Shown piece by piece: positions 1-11,100 of a stretch of DNA of 64,000 bases. The stretch comes from Carex sylvatica (lineage: Eukaryota; Streptophyta; Magnoliopsida; Poales; Cyperaceae), in NCBI GenBank assembly GCA_964058845.1, contig CAXKVR010000939.1, positions 1 to 64,000 of the forward strand, read 5' to 3'. The notes beneath the pieces were generated by a model. It was not told the origin of the DNA. It was given only the letters and a program-made list of their open reading frames with translations, and did no database searches. How positions within the stretch are numbered: the first letter of the stretch is position 1; each line of letters begins with the position of its first letter. A program made the translations under genes and the position numbers.

Positions 1-170
1 CGTTTTGCTGTGAACAGTAAAATTTTCTGGACCATCGGATCAGCAATTTTCAAAAATGCTTAATAAATAGTAGAAAAATTCCAAAAAATGTAAAATTTGG
101 TCTCCAAGCACATTTCAATATGGAGAACAAGATGAACAGTTCGGATCGGTTATTTGAATTTTTAAAATGA
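1..170. repeat. Truncated arm of a foldback element
   Basis: This stretch matches one arm of the long hairpin at 47999-48414: the phrase about positions 30-150 (ending in a GGTCTCCAAGCACAT motif and a GAACAAGATGAAC motif) recurs there. Only one arm lies in the window, so the element is either cut by the window edge or truncated. No coding potential was seen. Confidence 0.7.
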
Positions 171-221
171 CTAAAATGAGCCATGGCTCACCAACGCAAA
201 ATAAGCCATGGCTCATTTTAG
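171..221. repeat. Short perfect hairpin
   Basis: Two 18-base arms (CTAAAATGAGCCATGGCT and its complement) surround a short AT-rich loop. It looks like the relic of a miniature element, not a terminator, since there is no gene beside it. Confidence 0.6.
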
Positions 222-434
222 CCCAACTATTATTATAATATAGATTTGATGGATTGTGATGGAATTTTGATGCAATAGAAGGAACTGAATCAGCATTGGT
301 TCCTTTGAAACTACCTAAAGAAACAGCACAATGCGGTTCTTATATTATTTTTACCGTAATCTATTTAATATCATATATTTCTATATTATTTTTATAATTT
401 CTGAAATAAAAAATCCTTAATATATAGAAGCTCT

Positions 435-825
435 AAAGAGGGTTCCAATGTTTCATGCCTTTTATATCTCATAATACCTCATATTTTATATTTTTGTTTT
501 CAAAGGCTAAATTGTTGATCCGAACCGTTCAACATGATATCTATACTAAAATATTGTTGGGGATGAAATTTTGTAATTTTTGAAAAAAAATTACTATTTT
601 TTAAGATGGGTAGAATATCACTGTTTTTTAACGGTTCAAAAATAATGATTTTGTACTTATCTTAAAAAATAGTAAAAAAATTTCAAAAATTATAAAATTC
701 CAACCCGAGGCATATTTTAGTATAAATATCATATTGAACAATTCGGATCAACAGTTTGAACTTTGAAAAATGAAGATATAAAATATGAGATATTATGAGG
801 TATTGGAACCCTCCTCATATAGAAA
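435..825. mobile_element. Foldback MITE, family A
   Basis: The two halves are reverse complements around a centre near 630: the left arm begins with GAGGGTTCCAA and the right arm ends with TTGGAACCCTCCTC. A second copy of the family is at 31631-32040. No ORF was found; a transcript would fold into a long hairpin, a possible small-RNA source. Confidence 0.75.
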
Positions 826-959
826 ATCCTTAACAGGGGAAGGTATTTTTTCAGAAACAGCAAGACATAGTGACCCCACTCCACCAAATGGAGATTTTTT
901 TATTGGATCATGATAATTGTCTCCGCATATTTATCTCCTCATTTATCTCCGCACTCAAC

Positions 960-1280
960 TTCCATAACTGTTTTGGAAACCACAAAAGTTTCAGTACTGA
1001 ATTTTTTTTCTGAAGTATTAATTAATCCCTATGCACAGAAATATTTATATCTAAGAACAAAAATATTTATATCTATAAGTTGAATAATTTTTACATAAAT
1101 AATTGTCTCCCCAACCAAATCTCAAATTACACAGGGAGACCATACACATTTTTAGAGGTGATTTTTTTTCTTCATTCAATCTCGTCCACATTTCTGATGA
1201 TCTATGAGGAATTTTATGAATTTAAAACCACAAATATGTGCTACGTAATTTTCTCTTTCAAATGAGATCCTTGATGACAT
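960..1280. repeat. Partial foldback element, family B
   Basis: The segment resembles one arm of the large foldback at 18830-19535 (shared TTTCAGTACT, CTCGTCCA and CAAATGAGATCC motifs). It is one arm only. The small ORF that crosses it is incidental. Confidence 0.5.
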
Positions 1281-1439
1281 ACTTTCAGGCTCATCATCAC
1301 ACAAGTATTTATACCTATACTTGAAAAAAAAATTACATATGAAGATTGTCAAAAAAAAGGATTGTCAAAAAAAAGATTGAAGTAAAGAAAAGATTTGTAG
1401 CTAAGCATTTATCGGAAACATTTATATATAATATGTTAC

Positions 1440-2400
1440 TTGACAATTAATCTTGAATTTAACATTTACCACTTGACTTTATGCTCAATTTAATTTTAAA
1501 ATTTATAATTTTAACATCTAAACACAATACTAATGAAGTAGATTAGTTTCAACAATTTGGAGTCATCGTTTAAATTCATTTCAATAAATTTTGGAGATTC
1601 ATCATTTATATTAATTTCAATAAATTGTGGAATTAAGCTCACAAAAAACGTGGTGAGGTTAAGAGAACATTAGTTCAACTTAGTAAGGATTTGGTTCGGT
1701 TTTTTGAATTAGACTTCCATAAATCCGACCCGTCCAAACCCCTGATCTGACCCGACCTGCCCCCCAAAACCCCTAGAAACCCCCCCCCCCCCCGAAACCC
1801 CCCGAAACCTCCAGGAACCCCCCCAAGAACACCCATAAACCCCCCCCAGGAAACCCCAGAAACCCCCCCAGGAACCCCCAGAAACCCCCAGTCCTAACCC
1901 GGACCCGACCCGTGCTAATTTTGGACCAAGGGTCTAACACGGATTTGGTCCAACTCCTCTAAAATTGAACCCACCAGACCCGAGGATCGCGGGACCCGTG
2001 GCCCGGGTGGGTTCGGACCAATGGGACCCAATCAACTTGACCCGTTTTCACAACACTACTTGGTCCTCTATTTTCTTTATTTAATTTTTTTGCTGTCCTT
2101 TTGAATGGTTCTGATCAGAATTAATGTATCAAAATTTGTGAAGTTAGGGCTTATAATCTATAGGGTTTGAAATGCTAATGTGCCCTCTTCAAGCCAATTA
2201 TCACTAATGGCAACAAATTATAGTGGGTATTATTGCACCTTCCTTCAATAATTCTAGTTCATTTATGTTCACGTATATGATTGAATAGTAGTGTCAAGTT
2301 ACACTACAAATATTGCACAAGTAAAAGTAACTGTTTTGTGAAGACGCCAAGCCCACATTCTTTGAACCTATTTGACTGAAACATACATACAATTTCTCCA
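1440..2400. repeat. Tandem-duplicated intergenic module, copy 1
   Basis: About 1440-1680 and 2045-2260 recur in order at about 4360-4560 and 4620-4810, so a unit of roughly 2.6-2.9 kb was duplicated here. The second half belongs to a module that also occurs upstream of the CNL genes (near 7450-7690 and 59840-60270) with a shared ATGGTAACAAATTATAGTGG phrase. No gene is present. Confidence 0.65.
1735..1900. repeat. C-rich degenerate tandem repeat
   Basis: Irregular repeats of a C-tract followed by GAAA or AGAAA, including a run of about 14 C. It is a strong compositional outlier in AT-rich DNA. The complementary strand has many closely spaced G-tracts. Flanks are rich in ACCCG/GACCCG motifs like those in the hAT-like elements of this window. 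Confidence 0.75.
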
Positions 2401-4110
2401 AAAGGAAAGCGCACTAAAAGTAATACCCTCTCGTACGTGAAAAAGAAAAAGTACAAGTTAAATAAGCATTCTTGTACACGCTATTGCCAGCAGCTCATTA
2501 ATAGCGTAACAGCTTTAAAATGCACACCTATAACCACAGGTCCACAGCTTGATCCTGGGAGCCAATTTATTTTATTAATATCCTCAATTAAATAATAAAT
2601 TACAAAAATGTTCACAATATTTTTTTTTAAAAATGCTCTAATTGCTAGGAGTATTTGAGGAGTAAATTTGTTCATCAATTAATTATTTTAATTATTAATA
2701 TCAACCTCACAATATAAAATCTGACTAAATAACAAAAGAAAACAGAATCACTGCATTGATTCAATTAAACAATTGATTAAGACCTGTAGGTTGTACATGT
2801 TTTATCTGAGACGTATCTCATAAACAGGCATGACTAGAGTGAGAGATAAGGCAAGAGAGACCATATCTTCACTGAGAAGGGTGTTGAAGAAACTTGAAAC
2901 GAGCCTATATCGGTGCTCGAGTGTCCGATTTCCGCATATAGCTATTTTTGAGAAAGCCTGTGAAGAGATATGCAACAATTATCTATATAGACAAAAAAAA
3001 AAAAAAAAAAAAAAAAAAAACAGATTTTTCAGCCTAAAAAAACAAAAGGAAGAGTCTCAAAACTTGAGTTGAAGTTTTTTATTATTATTTTTTTCTATTT
3101 TTTTTGTTTTGTACTCATTTACTAAGTTATCCATTTTATACTACTTCTTCTTAGACATTATTCATAGAAGAGGAGGGTTGAAATCGCTCTATTTTTTGTG
3201 CCTCCATCATGCCTCCATTTTTAAAAACTTTAATAACACAAAATGTATATCTTAAAATTCAAAATAAAATCATTGAATATGAACTACATCATTTTATCTA
3301 TGCATGTGTAACTAATTATGGCATTTCAACTTTATTTTGGTTATCATATTGAGATTGTAAAAATGTATACTAATGTGGATAATTTCTAGACATTGATTTT
3401 TTAACTTAATGATTCACATAAAAGTAAAATCAAAATGTGATAATTTTTTATGGACACATAGAGAAAATAACATAGATCACATCTAATGGTTTTATTTTGA
3501 CATTTAAGTTTTCAACTTTGAGTATTTGAACCCTCATCTTCATAGAAATGTATAAAGTATAATATCTAGGATTTTTCTTGTTGTATTTCAATTAAAAGTT
3601 ATATACATGCAAGCACGCAATAAGATATAAAAACAAAAGTAAATATATGGTAAGACCGAGGAGCCTGACAGGGGTAGACCCACCTTGAACCAGAGGAGGG
3701 CAACTGCCCCCCCTGGATTTTGAAATTAAGTGAAAAAATACGGGTTCAGTACCACTTTATTCTTCCTTGGAACTGAAAATCTCGCAAGACCAGTTCAAAA
3801 ACATTATTAATGAAAAATTATGTTGTTTTTATATAAATTTTATAGAAATTTACATGTCCAGACCAACTTTGTTATTTTTTAATATGTAAAATGAATTATT
3901 TTGTTATTTTTATTATGTAAGAGTATATTATTTATATTATTTTTGTTATGTTCATTGTTTTTTTATATAGTATCCAATGGTTAACGGGTTTGAACTCGAT
4001 TCCTGACCCCCCCTGACAGAAATCCTGCGTCTGCCTCTGTAGCCTGAAATTTATTTTGGGATCCAAATCAATAATGTTCCAGTGAATTAATTGGAAGAAG
4101 TCAGTATAAC
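2260..4110. repeat. Relic of CNL 3' flank, paralogous to 37590-38790
   Basis: Blocks of this interval (2300-2500, 2750-3000, 3080-3660 and 4040-4100) match in order the DNA just downstream of the minus-strand CNL at 38901. The receptor itself is missing, so this is probably what remains after deletion of a duplicated CNL. It includes a long poly-A run (about 2993-3019) and an inserted hAT-like element. The small ORF at 2830-3072 ends in poly-lysine from the A-run and is not credible. Confidence 0.6.
3669..4039. mobile_element. hAT-like MITE
   Basis: The termini are CAGGGGTAGAC and GTCTGCCTCTG, an imperfect inverted repeat with the CAG start typical of hAT elements. It is flanked by GAGCCTGA and TAGCCTGA, an 8 bp target duplication with one mismatch. 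The paralogous locus near 38702-38715 lacks the insert and reads straight across. No transposase ORF. Confidence 0.75.
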
Positions 4111-4619
4111 AAATGCTGGTTACTGAACTTTGTATATTTGTGTGGATTAATTCAGTTATGTTTATACTGTTGTTATGAATAAGTCAATTATAGGGAAGTG
4201 AGTCATTAAATAGCTAATTACTAAACTTTGTAGCTAACTTTCATTTTTTTTTCTGTTTGTGACATATGTTGATGGGCCGTCGGAGGAAAGCTAGGATGTC
4301 ATTCTATTGGCATGCGCCCGATCGGGGACCGGGGCATGACAAATGCTTTTATTTTTATTATTTTTTTACCGCTTAACTTTGTGCTAAATTTAATTTCAAA
4401 ATTTATAATTTCAATATCTAAATACAATACTAGTGAAGTAGATCAGTTTCAACAATTTGGATTCATCATTTAAATTCATTTCAATAAATTTTGGAGTTAA
4501 GCTCACAAAAAGCTTGGTGAGGTTACGAGAACGTTAGTTCAACGTATATAAGAAAAAAAATGCTCAATTATATGCTTCATTTAATACCTTTATATGTAGG
4601 TGGAACCTTTATCTTTTGT

Positions 4620-5080
4620 CCTACTTACTTGGTCCTCTTTTTTCTTTATTTAATTTTTTTGCAGTCCTTTTGAATGCTTTTGATCTGAATTAATGTGTCA
4701 GAATTTGTGAAGTCAGGGTTTATAATCTATATGGTTTGAAATGCTAATGTTGCCTCTTCAAGCCAAATTAATTATCACTAATGGTAACAAATTACAGTGG
4801 GTATTATACATTCCAGCTAAAGTAATTTCCTAAACAAAATCTCCAATATTTGCAACTTCCTACAACCATCCTAGTTCATTTATGTACCCATACAAATGAA
4901 TAGTAGTGTCAGGCTATAGTACCAATGCATGTGACTCGTAAGTAAAAGTGACTGATTTGTGAACCCACCAAGAACATAAGAGCCCACATTCTGAGAACCT
5001 ATTTGACTGAAAGTCTGAAACATACATAAAATTTCTCCCGAAGGAAAGCACCCAAACATATAGACATAGTAACCCCACTT
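4620..5080. repeat. CNL-upstream module, relic copy
   Basis: It matches 2045-2420 and, more loosely, the upstream regions of the CC exons at 8186 and 60737 and the segment near 37560-37720. No receptor exon follows, so it is a decapitated promoter-side duplicate. The ORF crossing 4880-5092 is incidental. Confidence 0.5.
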
Positions 5081-5084
5081 AGTG

Positions 5085-5460
5085 GTGTTCATTGGGTTCG
5101 GTTTAGTTGGTTTTGAACCAAACCGAATTAATTTGGGTCAAACGGTTTGGTTTTTTCGGTTTAATGGTTCGATTCGGTTTTTTTAAAAACTGAATTATAA
5201 TTTCGGTTCGGTTCAGTTTGAAAATTTTCAAAACCAATATAACTGAACTGACCAAACTTTTACATATCATGAATTTGATCTGGACCGTCTTGGTTTATTT
5301 CTCAATATCCCGATTTATTTATTAATCAATTGCTTAAAATACTTCAGTTTATTTCTTAATATTCCAATTTATTTCGTAATATCCCGGTTTGAATCGAACT
5401 AACCGAATAAACCAAAATAGAACTTTGGTTCGGTTCGGTTGCAATGCTAACAATTATTGT
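5085..5460. mobile_element. Small element with CGGTTYGG subterminal repeats
   Basis: Dense CGGTTCGG and AACCGAA motifs face each other from the two ends, starting near AGTGGTGTTCATTGG. A related copy lies at 59185-59615. The target duplication could not be defined. No coding capacity. Confidence 0.5.
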
Positions 5461-7139
5461 TAGTGGACGCACCCTAAACAATTAGTGTTTAGACTCTTTA
5501 CAAGACTCATAAGTGATGAGCTGATCCTTTTTTGCAAAACAATTATTTGTTGTACTTGTGGAAGAAAGCGCCTCTCTCTGTTTCTCCAAATTATACACTA
5601 GCAAGTCTAGGAACACAAATTAGCAAAGTCCAAATCGTTCATTTAGGCTTAATTAACCCAAATGTCCTTGGATTACCTTTGTGCAGAAATAATATCATTT
5701 AAAAGGAAGATTGCTACTGTGGTAAAATGTTGGTGCCATCAATTTATGATCTAAACGAAGACAAATTAATTAAATTCGGAGTACCTCACTACAACCAAAC
5801 TTATCCTTCGCAATTTTAGATGCAATCTTTTTTTTTTTTTTAAAGTGATTTCCATGCATGTGGAATAATGATTGTTGCCTCAAGTTACATTGACGTCAAT
5901 GATAAAATCACTTAATGAGCTCTCTTTTTATTGGGTTCAATTTTATTGGTTTTGAATTAAGCGCAGAATAATGGAATAGAAATGATAATAATATCCCAAA
6001 TATCGAATTATTTTTGCATAAATATGTTTTAGTTCTAAAAGAGACCTCTTTATTTCTTCAACAGTTCAATCAAAATTTTAAATTGGTCAATACTATTTTT
6101 AAACAAAATTCAAACATTTAAAGATTATCACTAACGCTAGTTTACATTTTTTTTTTACCAAACAAATAGACTAACAAGGAAATATATTTAACTGAAGTAA
6201 TAAATTAATGAAAATCTATTTGATTACAGAAGAGGATTTAAATGTCTCTATTTTATCTATATTTTTAATTCCGTATTGAACTAAAATTCTAATAAAACTG
6301 TTAGATATATCTCTTCCTCCATCTAATAGATTCTAAAATGTTATACAAGCAAAAAAAAAATTCTAAAATGTTACGGATCATGCTGTCAACGACACAACAC
6401 TTTAAATCAGACAGCTAATTAAGTGATGAAGCATACTGAGAGCAGCCCAATAAGTGGCCATCAAGGTCGATAAAACATATACTCATCATTAATATTAAAC
6501 GAGAGATAGCTCATATTAATTAATTTTACAATAGCCTGCAACTGCAACGCTGAAAATTGAATTAATGGGAAGAGAAATTATTTTTGAGGATTTTCTGTAC
6601 TGTTCTTCTCTATAGTACACCCCTTTAGAGTTTTGGACATGCATCTATTAAAACTGCACAGCTCTTTTAGCCTAACATGTTAGGTGCAAAGTTTCAAATT
6701 CTTGTTAGTCTATGATTTTTTTGTGAGATATGCTCTATATATACTTATTATATCTTGAGCTCCAAGGTGATGCTTTACCAAATTAAAGTTTTATTCAACA
6801 TAAAATATTTTACTTCAAAGAAATGAGAAATGAACAAACACCAAAAACCAACTTCAAAATTAAATCCTACTCTCTAAAATCATCCACAAAATTCATTTGT
6901 TGGAAAAAAGAGAGCCTAGAAGTATGATTAATCTTCTCTTCCTTTTATACATATACACACAAACAAAAAACAATATTAGTCCATAAGCATCATATTTGTC
7001 AACAGATTCCTTGGCTGTAACATTCAAATATATTGTGTGTATATATCATACATTGTTCCCAAGGGCATGCTTGACAAATAATAACATCCGAGACATTAAT
7101 TACAACTTCGGTATCCTTTTATTGGTATACACAGCAAGT
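5461..7139. other. Intergenic, no gene seen
   Basis: AT-rich DNA with no supported ORF. About 6850-7139 has weak similarity to 16600-17290 (a shared CATGCTTGACAAATAAT phrase and following sequence), so part belongs to a duplicated CNL-cluster spacer. Confidence 0.5.
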
Positions 7140-8185
7140 AGTAATGAGTAATGAATGCCAAGTCCATACTAAATCCCAATCCAAAAAAAAGGAGAACCCA
7201 TTGAGCTAATAGGGGAAACGCGCAGGTCATTGACAATCAAACTTGACTTGAACAGTCCAAAACCATATTTAAAATATATGTGGGTATAGATGTGGGTGCA
7301 TATATATTTTGGGTAGACTTATGTCTGTTCGTTTGAATGGTATTAATATTAATTTGGGTTTTATATTGTTGACCTTTGTAATGTGCTCATGAAGTTATGT
7401 TTCAATGAAGGATCTTTGGTGTTGATTTTTTTTTGTGAAGTCTGACTTTATAATTGATCTATTGGCTTGTGAAATGCTAATTATGTGCCCTCTTCAATTG
7501 AAAGAAACTTTCGGTACAATTATTAGTACATCAAGACAAATCTCTAATGGTAACAAATTATAGTGGAGATTATTGCACCTTCCTTCAATCATTTATGTAA
7601 ACGTACCTGAATGAATAGTAGTGTGCTACAGTACCAATGCATGTGACTCAAGGAAAACACCAAAACATATAGACCCCACTCCACTGAAAAAGAAAAAGTA
7701 GAAGTTAAATAAGCATTGACTGCTTACTGTCAAGTCTTTACTCACTTCTCATTTTCATAGAGCTTTCGACATGGTAATAATTAGTAACACCACCCTAAAG
7801 TATCCTGAAATAAATCTGCTACGATCCTTCCATTTTTTAAGTATTACGAATCTCTATAAAAAAAAAAATTTATGCACGGATCTTATAACAAATAAAAGGT
7901 TGGATTTGAAATCGTAGGACCCAACAATCCCTTTTAGGATCGTAGCAGATTTATTTCCTAAAGTATCCATCCACTCTCGTTAAATAGAAAATAAAAGAAA
8001 AATGAAAACCTGAAATATACATTGACTAATGTACAAAGTTTTCTCCACGCCATTTCCAAGAGCTTACCTTACCTCCTCACATCTCAACACTCTGCTGCTC
8101 TTTACCCTTTTCTCATTTCTCTCTTTCACAACTCAGATCTAAGGTTCTTTCCTCCCTCTTCACAAAAATTATTCAACAGAGCAAA
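7140..8185 (+). promoter_or_regulatory. Upstream region and leader of CNL gene 1
   Basis: This kilobase is duplicated upstream of gene 3 (59617-60736). The final 150 bases are a pyrimidine-rich leader (AACTCAGATCTAAGGTTC) shared with all four CC exons of this family, so it is probably transcribed 5' UTR. No convincing TATA box could be assigned. A MITE (7808-7956) is inside. Confidence 0.5.
7808..7956. mobile_element. MITE with 21 bp terminal inverted repeats
   Basis: The ends are perfect inverted repeats beginning AAATAAATCTGCTACGATCC, with CCTAAAGTATCC directly repeated just outside both ends. The orthologous copy is at 60422-60570 upstream of gene 3, so it predates the segmental duplication. 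Confidence 0.8.
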
Positions 8186-11100
8186 ATGGCAGGGAATTTG
8201 ATAACCTCTGTGCTCTCTCTAGCTACCAATTTGCTCCCATCAATTACAGCCTCTGCGCATGCTCCTTCTTCCTCTTCGTCAAATTCTAATAATTCAGAAA
8301 AGGACCGTGCTCGTGCTGCTGAGAAGGATCTGGAGAGGCTGATGCGAACTCTGGAGTGGATCAAGGCCACGATGTACGATGCTGAGGAGAGGGAGATCAT
8401 AGACCGCTCTGTCAAGTTCTGGCTGAAGCAGCTCAAGAAGGTTGCATATGATGCTGAGGATGTGCTCAGTGAGTACCGATATGAGGTCACACGTGTTCAA
8501 GTAGAGGCCAGAAAGGCTTCTCAGGCTTCTGGTTCTCACAAAAGAGAGGAGATGGAGGTTTGTGTTCTGTGCATATAGAAATCAAAAGGATCTATTTTTT
8601 TTTGCCTTTTATCGTTGGAAGATAGAATCTTGGATTTCAATTTAGAATCGAAAAGGGCAACGAAAAAAATTGACAATAATCAATATATCTAAATAAAATT
8701 TAATTATTATATATAAGTCAGTGTATAATTAAGTTATTAAATATTTATTAACTGAGGTCTAATTCCTATGGAGGTATAATTTTAAATATTTTATTTAAGG
8801 CAATATAAAAAGATCTAACCACAATGAACAATTTTTTTCTCGATTCGAACTAGATATATAATATTAAAAGAAAAAAAATCTACACATTAATAAAGCCAAA
8901 ATTTCTATTAGTATCAAAAAATTCAATCAAATTACTGAATCTATCCAATTTTGAGCAGAATTTTGAATAATGCCATGTCCGGTTAATAAATAACCGAACT
9001 GATTGATTTTGTCTGGTTAATCAATAACCGAACTGATTGATTTTGTCCGGTTAATAAATAACCGAACTGATTGATTTTGTCCGGTTAATAACTAACCGGA
9101 CTCAATCTACCCAATTCAAAAATTTTGTCCGGTTATTAAATAACCAGATTGAGTTTTTTTTTATATATTGAAATATTAGAAATGGGGAAAATTGTGTCCA
9201 TGCCACTACAAAATCTCTAATTTTGAAAAATGCCACTACATACTTTGAATTCACGCCAATGCCATCACAAAGTTGATTTACTTCTAATTTTTCCATTATT
9301 ATACAATTTTTATACTATTTTGATTAAAAAATAATAATAGCATAACTGTGCATTCATTTTAATTGAGGGGTATAATCGGAAATACAGAAATACGTATTTC
9401 AAAACAGAATTTCTCAGATTATTTTTAATCAAAATAGTATAAAAATTGTATAATAATGGCAAAATTAGAAGTAAACCAACTTTGTGATGGCATTGGCGTG
9501 AATTCAAAGTATGTAGTGGCATTTTTCAAAAAATTTTAATCAAAATAGTATAAAAATTGTATAATAATGGCAAAATTAGAAATAAACCAACTTTGTGATG
9601 GCATTGGCGTGAATTCAAAGTATGTAGTGGCATTTTTCAAAATTAGAGGTTTTGTAGTGGCATGGACACAATTTTCCCTTAGAAATGTTGAATATATATT
9701 TTTTTAAATAGATGTAATACAATATAATTTGATTTATTCGAAAGACTGCAAAAAATAATCTCGATCAATATTTTTCAAATCGGATTTTTCGCGGCTGTAA
9801 GAAAAATTAATATATTTCTTTATGTGTTATTGGAAAAAAATAAATATGCTTTGAATGTGAGTTATTAATCGCGGTTCAAAAATCACTTCTAGATAAAATA
9901 GAAAATATTGTGATCCTTCTAGTATATTTAATTTCTAAAAAGTTGTATCTTTTTGAAAATTCATTTTGAATAACAATCATTAAATAACTTAAAGTTTATG
10001 TTTTTTTCAAAAATAGATACAACTTTTTAGAAATTAAATATACTAGAAGGATGATAATATTTTCTATATTTACCTAGAAGTGATTTTTGAATCCAAGCAT
10101 TTTTATTTTTTTTCAATAACACATAAAGAAATATATTAATTTTTTTTACAGCTGCGAAAAATCCGATCTAAAAAATATTGATCTGGGTTATTTGTTGCAG
10201 TATTTCTAATAAATTTAATTATATTGTATTCCTTCTATTTTCAAAGAAATATATTCAACATTTATAATATTTCAATATAAAAAATAAAAAAAAATAAAAA
10301 AATTTCTGTTTTGTTAAAAAAAAAAAACTCAATCCGGTTATTTAATAACCGGACAAAATCAATCAGTCTGGTTATTTATTAATCGGGCAGAGCATTATTC
10401 AAGATTCTACTAAAAATTGGATAGATTCAGTAATTTGATAGAATTTTTTGGTATTCATAAAAATTTCGGTTAATAAAGTGTTTGAATGTGTTATTTGAGA
10501 AACAAAAAATTTATTAGTGCTGTGTCAATAGTCAAAATTATTTTGTAATTATCAGCTCCCATTATTTCACGACATCAATCCGGACCATCCAATTTAATGA
10601 GGCAATTATTTTGTAGAATTGTACTATAAAAAATAACACAGAAATTATTATATGCATGTTAATTTATGCATTTACATTGATAAAAACACTACGGTTAGAA
10701 TATATACATAACATTAGGGGTTTGCTAACGGGTACGGGCCGGGCGGGTAGGGTATACCCGGGATCGGGTACGGGTATGGATCGGGTACGGGTATCACGGG
10801 TATACGGGTACCACGGGCCGGGTATCACGGGTATTTTTTTCAAAACCCGTACCCTGCCCGTCTTATACCCGTGCCCGTGGTACCCTTGACGGGCAGGGCG
10901 GTCCGAGTAGGGTACCCGTTCCGGTTTTTTTTTTCTCTCTCTGTTTTTTTTTTCTCTCTCTGTTTTTCGGTTTTGTTTTTGTTTTTGTTTTTCTGTTGAA
11001 CCGGCGGCAAATTCGAAATTTCAAAAAAATTTGAATTTTTAACGGGTCAGGTACGGGTCCGGGCGTAATTCGGGCCGAGTTTGTCCGGGTATTGAACCAA

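Noticed and set aside
2830..3072. ORF with poly-lysine
   Set aside because: Created by a poly-A run; its paralogue at 38285-38520 has no matching frame.
8173..8490. Minus-strand ORF opposite the CC exon (also opposite genes 2 and 3)
   Set aside because: It is the antisense shadow of a conserved CC exon; its conservation follows the sense strand.
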